Positions 34,798 to 42,385 of a DNA stretch of 64,000 nucleotides are shown here, piece by piece. The notes under the pieces were generated by a model, which was not told the origin of the DNA, searched no databases, and saw only the letters and a list, made by a program, of their open reading frames with translations. The position numbers and the translations under genes were made by a program. The DNA lies in the NCBI RefSeq assembly GCF_013205055.1, contig NZ_JABMLF010000002.1, positions 532,858 through 596,857 on the forward strand, written 5' to 3'. How positions within the stretch are numbered: position 1 is the first letter of the stretch; the number at the start of each line of letters is the position of its first letter. This stretch comes from Rathayibacter sp. VKM Ac-2856 (GTDB taxonomy: Bacteria > Actinomycetota > Actinomycetes > Actinomycetales > Microbacteriaceae).

Positions 34798-34843
34798 ACG
34801 CAGAAGTTGCGGTAGTCGCACTCGACTACCGCAACTTCTGCGT
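34798..34843. terminator. Family C hairpin, copy 2, with a perfect 21-bp stem
   Basis: Arms 34798-34818 and 34823-34843 are fully complementary around a 4-base loop (CACT). The core GAAGTTGCGGTAGTC is shared with copy 1 (24687-24720). It lies between the converging 72-residue gene and the secreted-protein gene at 34892, so it is a probable bidirectional terminator despite lacking a U-tract. Confidence 0.85.
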
Positions 34844-34891
34844 CCTCAGCCGCACCGGCCGCGCGACCTGTCGGACGGCGTCGAATCGGCG

Positions 34892-36172
34892 CTAGACCGT
34901 CTTATCGAGCAGGACCCACTCCGAAGAGGCCTGCCCGGCGGCGTCGACCTCGGCCACGGATACCGTCACCCGGTCGCCCTGCGCGGCCAAGACCTTGAGC
35001 TGCAGCTGACCACCGCTGTGTCCGCCGTCTCGCAACCCCTCGGTGAAACCACTGAACAGACCGTTCAGACCGTTCACGAACTGCGTGCTCTTGACACCGT
35101 TGACCCGGATCGTCACCCGCTTCTGAGGAGATTCGAGCTCCTTCGGCAGAAGCACGATCGCCCTCTCATCCCGGTATGACGCGGTCACCACCGGAGCACC
35201 CGCGGGCTGCACCAAGTCGTCGAACAGCGTCCGCTCCGGCGCATCCCGATCAGCATCCGAGCCGTCGACGTCGGCCACAGTCACCTTCACCCGATCACCC
35301 GGCTCGGCTGTGACACCGATCCTCAGCTGATCGACTCCGTGGTATTCGCCCAACCGGAAGCCCTCAGTGAAACCCTTGAGCACCCCTTTCAGACCATTCA
35401 CGAACTGCGTGCTCTTGACACCGTTGACCCAGATCGTCACCCGCTTCTGAGGAGATTCGAGCTCCCTCGGCAGAAGCATGACCGCCTGGTGATCGGCGTT
35501 CCACGCGGTCACCACCGGAGCAGCCGCAGACACACCGTTCGACGGGGCGAGCTCCCCCGCGGGCGCGGGTGACGCGGCCGGAGTGGGTGCGGCGATCGGC
35601 GTCGGCGCAGGGGGAGCAGGCGACTCCGCCGGAGCGGGCACCGCCGAGGGAGCGGGAGCGACCGTGGGAGCGGGCTCGGCCGGAGCCGGCGGTTCCGTCG
35701 GGGTGGGATCGACCGTCGGAGCGACCGCGTTGCGTCTCGCGGGGAACAGCCTCTCCCTGCGGAGGGAGTCGTCGAATCCGGAGTCCATCGACTCCAGGTA
35801 CTCGGTGACCGCTACGCGCTCGCCGGGCTTCACCTCCGGGATGTGGAGGATCGTCCGCCCGCCGGCGGCATCGGGCGTCACACTCGACACGCCGCGGGTC
35901 TGCTGGTTCTGGATCTGGGCGACGAACCTCCCCTCGACGATGACGACGATCCGCTTCTCGGATCGGTAGACGTCGTCGGGCAGCGACACCAGCGCCTCGC
36001 CGCCCGCATGCGTCACGTCGACGCCCGTCGACTGCGCGGGCGAGGCCGATCCCGGAGTGGGCTGCGTCGTGGGGACCGGCTCGGGCGGCGCGGCCAGTGC
36101 CGGCGTGGCCGACAGCAGACCGAACAGGGTGGTGGCGGCGACGCAGGCCGCGAGCGTGCGGGTGTTTCTCAT
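34892..36172 (-). CDS. Secreted protein with three related domains and a Pro-rich linker, unknown family
   Basis: A 426-residue exported protein: signal peptide to about residue 27 (LLSATPALA), domain 1 (about 50-147), an Ala/Pro-rich linker (about 148-215), domain 2 (about 219-325) and domain 3 (about 328-426). Domains 2 and 3 are nearly identical over SPQKRVTI-x-VNGVKSTQFVNG; domain 1 has the related ALVSLPDDVYRSEKRIVVIV. The same core recurs in the protein at 38838-39287. No lipobox or anchor is seen. ATG at 36172 has GGGAG. Base composition is slightly less GC-rich than in neighbouring genes. Function unknown; the folds look beta-rich. Confidence 0.8.
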   Translation of the reverse strand: MRNTRTLAACVAATTLFGLLSATPALAAPPEPVPTTQPTPGSASPAQSTGVDVTHAGGEALVSLPDDVYRSEKRIVVIVEGRFVAQIQNQQTRGVSSVTPDAAGGRTILHIPEVKPGERVAVTEYLESMDSGFDDSLRRERLFPARRNAVAPTVDPTPTEPPAPAEPAPTVAPAPSAVPAPAESPAPPAPTPIAAPTPAASPAPAGELAPSNGVSAAAPVVTAWNADHQAVMLLPRELESPQKRVTIWVNGVKSTQFVNGLKGVLKGFTEGFRLGEYHGVDQLRIGVTAEPGDRVKVTVADVDGSDADRDAPERTLFDDLVQPAGAPVVTASYRDERAIVLLPKELESPQKRVTIRVNGVKSTQFVNGLNGLFSGFTEGLRDGGHSGGQLQLKVLAAQGDRVTVSVAEVDAAGQASSEWVLLDKTV

Positions 36173-36424
36173 AGGTGCTCCCTTTTCCTCGATGCGACCA
36201 GCAGCGAAGGAGCGGCGCGTCGAGGGACGGCCGCGGCTGGTCGCGACGAGACATTCTCAACTATTCGCACCGGTGATCGCCCGGCCTGGCGCGCGACGAT
36301 CCCCGACGTCGCGTCTGCGCTCACCGCGGGCAGTCGCTCACAGTCGCCGCACATATCGCTGAGTATCGTTCGGAGCAGCACGGTCGTTCGGAACGGCACA
36401 CTCGGAAGACACACGGAGGTCATC

Positions 36425-36961
36425 ATGAAGAACCAGTCCTCGACCGGCGCGTTCGGCGCCGGCAGCCCCGTCGACGGCATCTGGCAGGCGATGGAGCAGG
36501 CGCGCGCCGGCTTCGAGAAGCGGGTCGGCACCCGGGTCGGCCGCGGCGACGTCCGCGCCGCCGTCCTCGCGCTCCTCGCGGAGCAGCCGATGCACGGATA
36601 CCAGATCATCCACGAGATCGAGGAGCGCAGCGGCGGCAGCTGGAAGCCGAGCCCCGGCTCCGTCTACCCCACCCTGCAGCTGCTCGCCGACGAGGGCCTC
36701 ATCGCCGCCGACGAGTCGAACGGCCGCAAGACCTACAGCCTGACCGACTCCGGTCGCGCGCAGGTCGCCGCCTCCGGCACCGACGCTCCGTGGTCCGACT
36801 CCGACCAGGTCGATTTCGGCGCGCTGCCGAAGGCCGGCGTCGCCCTCGCCCAGGCCGCCGCGCAGGTGGGCCGCTCGGGCACCCCGGCTCAGATCCGGCA
36901 GGCCGTCTCCGAACTCGAGGACGTGCGCCGCCGCCTGTACGCGATCCTCGCGCAGGACTGA
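36425..36961 (+). CDS. PadR-family transcriptional regulator
   Basis: A 178-residue regulator. The winged helix (about residues 38-110) includes VRAAVLALLAEQPMHGYQII, SPGSVYPTLQLLADEGLI and GRKTYSLTDSGRA, the PadR signature. A Gly/Arg-rich N-terminal extension of about 35 residues and a helical C-terminus for dimerisation complete it. ATG at 36425 follows GGAGG. It is 5 bases upstream of a UbiB-like kinase gene and probably controls it. Confidence 0.92.
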   Translation: MKNQSSTGAFGAGSPVDGIWQAMEQARAGFEKRVGTRVGRGDVRAAVLALLAEQPMHGYQIIHEIEERSGGSWKPSPGSVYPTLQLLADEGLIAADESNGRKTYSLTDSGRAQVAASGTDAPWSDSDQVDFGALPKAGVALAQAAAQVGRSGTPAQIRQAVSELEDVRRRLYAILAQD

Positions 36962-36966
36962 CCCGG

Positions 36967-38673
36967 GTGGCGCCGGTACGCCCGGGTCCTGGGGACCCGG
37001 GCCGCCGAGCCCGCGGCGATCAGCGCCGCTACCGCCGCATCCTGCGGTTCGCCTCCTGGCACCTCGCGGTGACCTGGTTCTTCGATCTGCTGCTGCCCCG
37101 CATCGGGCTGACGGCGATCGCGCTGCGCACCCGCCCGCAGCGGATGCGGCGCTTCGCGCGCAGCTTCCACGTCCTGGCCGTCGATCTCGGCGGACTGATG
37201 ATCAAGGTGGGGCAGTTCATGTCGTCGCGCCTGGACGTCCTGCCGCCCGAGATCACGCGCGAGCTGGAGGGACTCCAGGACGAGGTGCCGCCCGTGCCGT
37301 TCCCGCGCATCCGGGCCCTCGCCGAGTCCGAGCTGGGCATGACGCTCGCGCGCGCCTACGCGGACGTCGACGAGTCCCCCGTCGCCGCCGCCTCGCTCGG
37401 CCAGGCGCACCGCGCGCGCCTCTCGGCGGCCGATGCGGCCGACTCCGGTCACGAGAACGCGATCGTCAAGGTCCAGCGCCCCGGCATCGACGAGATCGTC
37501 GAGGTCGACCTCGCGGCGCTGCGCCGCATCGGCGGCTGGCTGACCCACGTGCGGCTCGTCTCCGACCGCGTCGACGCGCCCGCGCTGGTCGAGGAGTTCG
37601 CCGTCACCAGCCTCGAGGAGATCGACTACCTGCGCGAGGCGGCCAATTCGGTGCGTTTCGCGGCCGACTTCGCCGGCGACCCCCGCGTCGGCGTCCCCGA
37701 CGTCATCTGGGAGCGCTCGACCCGCAAGGTGCTGACGCTCCAGGACGTCACCGCGATCAAGATCACCGACGCGGACGCCCTCGCCGCGGCCGGCATCGAC
37801 CCCCGCGACGTGGCCCCGGTCTTCGCGGCGGTCATGTTCGACCAGCTCTTCACCAACGGCTGGTTCCACGCCGATCCGCACCCGGGCAACGTCTTCGTCA
37901 CGCCGACCCCCGACGGCGAGCTGCCCTGGCGCCTGACCTTCATCGACTTCGGGATGATGGGCGAGGTGCCCCCGTCCACGCGGGCGGGCCTGCGCGCCAT
38001 GCTCATCGCCGCGGCGTCGCGCGACGGCAAGGGCCTCGTCGACGCGGCGCGCAACGTCGGCGTGCTGCTCCCGTCCGCCGACTCGCGTGAGCTCGAGCGG
38101 GCGATGACGCAGCTGTTCGCGCGCTTCGGCGGCATGGGCTTCGCCGAGCTGCGCGAGGTCGACCCGCGCGAGTTCCGCGACTTCGCGATCCAGTTCGGCG
38201 ACGTCGTGCGCTCGCTGCCGTTCCAGCTGCCCGAGAACTTCCTGCTCATCATCCGGGCCATGTCGCTGACCTCCGGGGTCTGCAGCGCGCTCGATCCCGC
38301 GTTCAACCTCTGGGACTCGGTCGAGCCGTACGCGCAGCAGCTGATCCGGGAGGAGCGCGGCAACGTCGCGCAGGACGTCGGCCGGCAGGCGCTCGACACC
38401 CTCGGGCTCCTCGTGCGGCTGCCACGCCGCCTGGACGAGCTCGCGACGACCCTCGAGGACGGGACCCTCGCGGTCACCGTGCCCACGGTGGAGCGACGCC
38501 TCAACCGGCTCGAGGGGACCGTGCGGCGGATCGTCTCGGCGGTGCTCTTCGCCGGTCTGCTGATCGCCGGCGCGGTGGTCCGCGCGGACGACACGGTCTT
38601 CGGCACGGTGCTGATGGCGGCCTCGGTGCTGCCGCTGCTGCACGCGCTCTTCTCGCGCTCGCGCCTGATCTGA
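36967..38673 (+). CDS. ABC1/UbiB (AarF)-family atypical kinase
   Basis: A 568-residue protein, GTG at 36967 just after the PadR stop. The family motifs are present: KVGQFMSSRLDVLP (Lys and Gln of the KxGQ motif, about residue 79), the Ala-rich loop AAASLGQAHRA in place of a Gly-rich P-loop, VKVQRPG, the EIDYLREAAN stretch, HADPHPGN (catalytic Asp) and FIDFGMMG (metal-binding Asp). Two C-terminal hydrophobic segments (about 510-565) anchor it to the membrane. UbiB-type proteins act in quinone or lipid metabolism; the partner here is unknown. Confidence 0.93.
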   Translation: MAPVRPGPGDPGRRARGDQRRYRRILRFASWHLAVTWFFDLLLPRIGLTAIALRTRPQRMRRFARSFHVLAVDLGGLMIKVGQFMSSRLDVLPPEITRELEGLQDEVPPVPFPRIRALAESELGMTLARAYADVDESPVAAASLGQAHRARLSAADAADSGHENAIVKVQRPGIDEIVEVDLAALRRIGGWLTHVRLVSDRVDAPALVEEFAVTSLEEIDYLREAANSVRFAADFAGDPRVGVPDVIWERSTRKVLTLQDVTAIKITDADALAAAGIDPRDVAPVFAAVMFDQLFTNGWFHADPHPGNVFVTPTPDGELPWRLTFIDFGMMGEVPPSTRAGLRAMLIAAASRDGKGLVDAARNVGVLLPSADSRELERAMTQLFARFGGMGFAELREVDPREFRDFAIQFGDVVRSLPFQLPENFLLIIRAMSLTSGVCSALDPAFNLWDSVEPYAQQLIREERGNVAQDVGRQALDTLGLLVRLPRRLDELATTLEDGTLAVTVPTVERRLNRLEGTVRRIVSAVLFAGLLIAGAVVRADDTVFGTVLMAASVLPLLHALFSRSRLI

Positions 38674-38837
38674 GGCGCGCCCCGGCGGCCCGGTTCGCGC
38701 CACGTCGTCGGACTGCGCCGATGTGTGGAGCTGCGCGCGGACGAGGTCCACGGGGTCGTCGCCGCAGTGGCGAACCGTCGACCAGCGCGGCGTCGACCAC
38801 CGCAGGCCACCGACGGCGACCGCCGGGTCGAGTCGGG

Positions 38838-39287
38838 TCAGGCCGGACGCAGGTCCTCCTCGAGCAGCGGGTACCGCCCGTACCGCGAGCCGAGCGGGTC
38901 GCCGGGACGACCGCTGATCACGGAGACCTCGAGGTGGTCGCCCGCCCTCGCCGGCTTCATCGTGAGGAGCACGCGGTCACCGATCGACCTCCGGCTCGCG
39001 TAGTACGCCGAGCCCGAGTAGGTCTCGCCGATGTACCGGTCGTTCACCAGCACGACGATCCGCGTCCTCGACTGCAGGAGGCCGGCGGACATGTCGATCA
39101 CCACGTCGTCGCCCTCCAGGCGCGCGTGGATCGAGTCGTCGACGTGCGAGACGGAGCCGCCCTCCGACTCGGAAGCGGAGGCCGTCGCACCGAGGACGCC
39201 CGCAGCGGCAGTGGCCGGCGGCCCGGACGCGAGGCCGAGGAGGGCCGCGGTGATCACGCCGATCGTCGCGGTGCGCAGGAGCATCAT
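38838..39287 (-). CDS. Small secreted protein with the same domain as the 34892 gene product
   Basis: A 149-residue exported protein. Of two adjacent ATGs I chose 39287, since GAGAAGG stands 6 bases upstream. The signal peptide runs to about residue 28 (ASGPPATAAA). The mature protein has one copy of the domain: MSAGLLQSRTRIVVLVNDRY aligns with LPDDVYRSEKRIVVIVEGRF and LPRELESPQKRVTIWVNGVK of the 34892 protein. It ends with an Arg/Tyr-rich acidic tail. No anchor is visible. Function unknown. The 164 bases between this gene and the UbiB gene show nothing. Confidence 0.75.
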   Translation of the reverse strand: MMLLRTATIGVITAALLGLASGPPATAAAGVLGATASASESEGGSVSHVDDSIHARLEGDDVVIDMSAGLLQSRTRIVVLVNDRYIGETYSGSAYYASRRSIGDRVLLTMKPARAGDHLEVSVISGRPGDPLGSRYGRYPLLEEDLRPA

Positions 39288-39502
39288 CGGGAACCTTCTC
39301 CGTCGGGCCCCTCGGATCGGGCGCACAGGAGGGAGTCCTGCGCGCGTCCGCATCGCCGAGAGGGGTGTTCGCTCGAGCATGCCGGAGCGGACCGAGCAGG
39401 GCGCCATCACTGTCGCGGATGAGCACGAATGGCACGGAGTCGCACCCCGGGCCGCGCCGGAGGAGACCGATCGCGCCACCTCGCACCGTGAGCGCCACGG
39501 AG

Positions 39503-39531
39503 TTGAACCCGCTCCCGCCGTCGGCGACAGT
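39503..39531 (+). promoter_or_regulatory. Promoter of the micropeptide transcript
   Basis: TTGAAC (39503-39508) and GACAGT (39526-39531), 17 bases apart, precede the peptide genes at 39583 and 39705. Together with the hairpin at 39803-39837 they bound a transcript of about 300 bases. Confidence 0.5.
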
Positions 39532-39582
39532 AACGGCGGTCCCAGCGACCAGCCACTCTCCGACACCACGAAAGGACACGCC

Positions 39583-39636
39583 ATGATCCCCAACGCCCTC
39601 GTCGCGATCTTCATCGCCTTCTTCGGCTCGCTCTAG
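39583..39636 (+). CDS. 17-residue hydrophobic peptide MIPNALVAIFIAFFGSL
   Basis: A tiny frame with GAAAGGA 7 bases before the ATG. The peptide is almost wholly hydrophobic, enough for one short membrane helix. Its upstream leader (CACCACGAAAGGA) matches that of the 18-residue gene at 34267. It is followed 68 bases later by a second hydrophobic micropeptide gene and a terminator hairpin. Small membrane peptides of this kind can be type I toxins, regulators of membrane proteins or leader peptides; nothing in the sequence decides between these. Confidence 0.5.
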   Translation: MIPNALVAIFIAFFGSL

Positions 39637-39704
39637 CGGACCGCCGGCCCCGACGTCCGGGACGACGCGATCGCGCGTCCCTCCGATCCGAAGAAAGGAG
39701 CGTC

Positions 39705-39752
39705 ATGGCCTGGTTCCTCCTCCACGTCGTGTGCCTCGGCTTCGCCTTCTGA
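39705..39752 (+). CDS. 15-residue hydrophobic peptide MAWFLLHVVCLGFAF
   Basis: A second tiny frame on the same strand, with AGAAAGGAG, an almost ideal ribosome binding site, 5 bases before the ATG. The peptide is hydrophobic and aromatic with one Cys and one His. It sits between the 17-residue gene and the hairpin at 39803-39837. I do not recognise it. Confidence 0.5.
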   Translation: MAWFLLHVVCLGFAF

Positions 39753-39802
39753 GGCAGTCGCCCTCGCCGTGAGCCCGGGTGGCGTCGACCACGACGTGAC
39801 CG

Positions 39803-39837
39803 GTGAGGGAGGCCGCGCCCCGGCCGGCCTCCCTCAC
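39803..39837. terminator. 13-bp hairpin between converging transcripts
   Basis: GTGAGGGAGGCCG (39803-39815) and CGGCCTCCCTCAC (39825-39837) pair perfectly around 9 bases. It ends the micropeptide transcript and, on the other strand, the oxidoreductase gene that stops at 39864. Confidence 0.75.
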
Positions 39838-39863
39838 TCGACGCACTGCTCGACGACACGCGC

Positions 39864-40793
39864 TCACGCGACGACGACCACCTTGCCGGCGATCCGCCCC
39901 GCGGCCGCCTCCGCGTGGATCGCCGGCAGCTCGGCCAGGGGCACCCGACGCGTGACCTCGACGGTGAGCTCGCCCGCATCGACGAGCGCCACCAGCGCGG
40001 CGAGCCGCTCGCGGTTCGGGAGCACGAACACCGTCTCCGCCCGCACGCCGCGGCTCTCGTCACCGGGCGTCGCGAGGAAGGCCGTGGCGCTGACGACGAC
40101 CCCGCCGTCGCGCACGGCGGCGACCATCGCGGCGAAGTGCTCCGGCTCGAGCGGCGCCAGGTTGAGCAGCACGTCGACCCGCTCACCGAGCGCCTCGAGG
40201 ACGTCGGTCGCCGTGTGGTCCACGATCTCGTCGGCTCCCGCGGCGCGGACGGCCGCGATGCTGCGCGGACTCGCGGTGGCGACCACGTGCACACCGGCGC
40301 GGTCGGCGAGCCGCACGGCGTACTTCCCGACCACCCCGCCGGCGCCGACGACGAGCAGCCGCTGACCGGCGACGAGTCGCCCCTGGTCGAAGAGGGCCTG
40401 CCACGCGGTGAGCGCCACCGAGGGCAGCGCGGCCGCATCGGCCAGCGCGATGCTCGTCGGCGCAGCGACCACGGCCTCGGCCGGCGCGAGCACGTACTCG
40501 GCGGCGCCGCCGTCCCTCTCCATCGGGAGGAACGCGATCACCGGATCGCCCACCGCCACTCCCTCGACGCCGTCGCCGAGTGCGTCGATCGTCCCGGACA
40601 CGTCGTAGCCGGGGACGTGCGGGAGCTCGACCGGGATCGGCAGGAAGCCACCCCGCATCCCCGCATCCGCGGCGTTGAACGCCGAGCCCGAGACGCGCAG
40701 CCGCACCTGACCCGCACCCGGAACCGGAACCGGGACCTCCTCCTGGACGAGGACCTCGGGTCCGCCGACCTCGTGGAATCGCACTGCCTGCAT
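39864..40793 (-). CDS. Zinc-independent quinone oxidoreductase-like dehydrogenase (MDR superfamily)
   Basis: A 309-residue NADPH-dependent medium-chain reductase. It has the GroES-like start VRFHEVGGPEVLVQEEVPVP, the region HVPGYDVSGTIDALGDGVEG, and the cofactor motif VVGAGGVVGKYAVRLA (about residues 148-163). No structural-zinc Cys cluster is seen, as in QOR/zeta-crystallin types. ATG at 40793 follows AAGGAG. It is divergent from a MarR gene, and two matched palindromes lie between. Reduction of quinones or reactive enones under MarR control is likely. Confidence 0.92.
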   Translation of the reverse strand: MQAVRFHEVGGPEVLVQEEVPVPVPGAGQVRLRVSGSAFNAADAGMRGGFLPIPVELPHVPGYDVSGTIDALGDGVEGVAVGDPVIAFLPMERDGGAAEYVLAPAEAVVAAPTSIALADAAALPSVALTAWQALFDQGRLVAGQRLLVVGAGGVVGKYAVRLADRAGVHVVATASPRSIAAVRAAGADEIVDHTATDVLEALGERVDVLLNLAPLEPEHFAAMVAAVRDGGVVVSATAFLATPGDESRGVRAETVFVLPNRERLAALVALVDAGELTVEVTRRVPLAELPAIHAEAAAGRIAGKVVVVA

Positions 40794-40812
40794 GATCGTC
40801 TCCTTCTCAACG

Positions 40813-40832
40813 GTGCTTCCAATTCGAAGCAC
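40813..40832. promoter_or_regulatory. MarR operator 1
   Basis: A 20-bp palindrome, GTGCTTCCAATTCGAAGCAC, with one mismatched pair. It lies 20 bases upstream of the oxidoreductase ATG and shares the core TTC-AATT-GAA with operator 2. Confidence 0.8.
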
Positions 40833-40852
40833 TTGGGCGACGGTAACACTGG

Positions 40853-40864
40853 TTCGAATTCGAA
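40853..40864. promoter_or_regulatory. MarR operator 2
   Basis: TTCGAATTCGAA is a perfect 12-bp palindrome 20 bases from operator 1. TAGGAT at 40872-40877 is a likely -10 box for the marR gene, so this site covers its -35 region. Confidence 0.8.
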
Positions 40865-40884
40865 GCAAGAGTAGGATCGACGGC

Positions 40885-41475
40885 ATGACGGAACCAGCAC
40901 CCGCGGGCGGACAGACCGCGGCCACGGAGACCGCGGCCTCGGAGCTCACGGCGACTCAGCTCACGGCATACCTGGCCTTCACCGAAGTGGGCAGCCTGCT
41001 GCGGCCCGCGGTCGAGGAGCAGCTGCGGGAGGCGGGCGATCTCAGCTATCTGCAGTTCCAGCTCCTGGCGCGGCTCGGCGACGCCCCGGGTGGCCGGCAG
41101 CGGATGACCGACCTCGCCGACGGCGTCGTCCACAGCCGCAGCGGTCTCACCTACCAGGCGCAGCTGCTCGAGCAGCGCGGGCTCGTCACGCGCTCCCCCT
41201 CGCCGGACGACGAGCGCAGCACGGTCGTCGCCCTCACCGCGGCCGGCCGCGAGGTCCTCGCCGCGGTCTTCCCCGGCCACATCGCGACCGTGCACGGACT
41301 GCTGTTCGCACCGCTCACCGACGCCGACGCCGACGAGCTCGCGCGCATCCTCGGCCGGGTCGCCCAGCGGCTCCGGGAGGCGCCGCCGAGGTCGGCGAGG
41401 CGGCGGGCGGCGAAGGGCGGCCGTGCTGCGAAGGGCGCGGCGGGCGGCTCAGCGGACGCGTCCCAGGGCGGATGA
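40885..41475 (+). CDS. MarR-family transcriptional regulator
   Basis: A 196-residue winged-helix repressor. The fold includes LSYLQFQLLARLGDAPGGRQ, MTDLADGVVHSRSGLTYQAQ (recognition helix) and the wing SPDDERSTVVALTAAGREVL. A Thr/Ala-rich N-terminal extension and a basic Ala/Gly-rich C-terminal tail are atypical. It is divergent from the quinone oxidoreductase gene, with two palindromes between, so it is its probable repressor, perhaps sensing oxidants or aromatic compounds. Confidence 0.93.
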   Translation: MTEPAPAGGQTAATETAASELTATQLTAYLAFTEVGSLLRPAVEEQLREAGDLSYLQFQLLARLGDAPGGRQRMTDLADGVVHSRSGLTYQAQLLEQRGLVTRSPSPDDERSTVVALTAAGREVLAAVFPGHIATVHGLLFAPLTDADADELARILGRVAQRLREAPPRSARRRAAKGGRAAKGAAGGSADASQGG

Positions 41476-41494
41476 GCCCTCGAGCGGCCGCGAT

Positions 41495-42286
41495 CTAGAG
41501 CAGGCCGGTGAGCACGCCGCCGTCCGCGCGCAGGGCCGCGCCGTTCGTGGCGGAGGCGCGCGGGCTGGCGAGATATGCCACCAGCGAGGCGATCTCGTCC
41601 GGCTCGAGGAAGCGCTCGACGAGCGAGGTCGCGTTTCCGCCGATGATCGCCGCGCGGAGGGCGTCGACCGGCACGCCGCGGGCGTCGGCGATGCCCTGGA
41701 CGCTGCTCGCGACCCCGTCGGACCAGGTCGGCCCGCCGAGGACCGTGTTCACCGTGACCCCGGTGCCGCGGGTCAGCTTGGCCAGGCCGTTGCCGAGCGC
41801 GAGCACGCCCGCCTTCGTGACTCCGTAGTGCGTCATGTCGCCGGGGACGCTCACGCCGGACTCGCTGCTGACGAAGACGATGCGCCCCCAGCCCGCCTCG
41901 AGCATGGCGTCGAGGACGTGCCGGGAGAGGCGGACGCCGCTCAGCACGTTCACGGTGAAGTAGCGCAGCCACTGCTCGTCGGTGATCGCGGTGAAGGGTG
42001 CGACCTCGAACAGTCCGACGTTGTTGACCAGGACGTCCACCCGGCCGAGGCGCGCCAGCAGCCGGTCCATCGCCTCCGCATCGGCGACGTCGGCCGCGAG
42101 ACCGGAGACGGCGGCGCCGGGGACCTGCGTCCGGAGGCCCTCGACCGCGGCTCGGACGCCCGCCTCACCGCGTCCGTGGACGACGACCTCGACGCCCTCC
42201 CGCAGCAGGGCGAGCGCGATCGCCCGGCCGATGCCCTGCGTCGATCCGCTCACGAAAGCGCGCTTGCCCGTCAGTTCCAGATCCAT
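41495..42286 (-). CDS. SDR-family oxidoreductase
   Basis: A 263-residue classical SDR: cofactor motif SGSTQGIGRAIALAL (residues 14-28), NNVG in place of NNAG, catalytic Ser in FVSSES, and YGVTK (Tyr and Lys). It is a paralogue of the SDR at 51054 (same GWGR and HYGV-K-A stretches). ATG at 42286. It is divergent from a MarR gene and separated from it by the inverted repeat at 42346-42365. The substrate is unknown. Confidence 0.92.
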   Translation of the reverse strand: MDLELTGKRAFVSGSTQGIGRAIALALLREGVEVVVHGRGEAGVRAAVEGLRTQVPGAAVSGLAADVADAEAMDRLLARLGRVDVLVNNVGLFEVAPFTAITDEQWLRYFTVNVLSGVRLSRHVLDAMLEAGWGRIVFVSSESGVSVPGDMTHYGVTKAGVLALGNGLAKLTRGTGVTVNTVLGGPTWSDGVASSVQGIADARGVPVDALRAAIIGGNATSLVERFLEPDEIASLVAYLASPRASATNGAALRADGGVLTGLL

Positions 42287-42345
42287 CGTGATCCACCCTC
42301 GTTCCTCGTGCGAGCCGTTTGCTTGCCTGGGAAACTGTAGCGGGA

Positions 42346-42365
42346 TCACTTTCCTCGTCAAGTGA
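42346..42365. promoter_or_regulatory. Probable operator between the SDR and MarR genes
   Basis: TCACTT (42346-42351) and AAGTGA (42360-42365) are perfect inverted repeats 8 bases apart. The site would overlap the -35 region of the MarR promoter. Confidence 0.6.
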
Positions 42366-42385
42366 AGTCGCACTACGCTGTCGAC

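Noticed and set aside
36340..36380. Possible PadR operator around ATATCGCTGAGTATCG
   Set aside because: The motif is a direct rather than an inverted repeat and has no symmetric arms, so it was not called an operator.
38674..38837. Gap between the UbiB-like gene and the secreted-protein gene
   Set aside because: I looked for a small gene, promoter or hairpin and saw nothing convincing.
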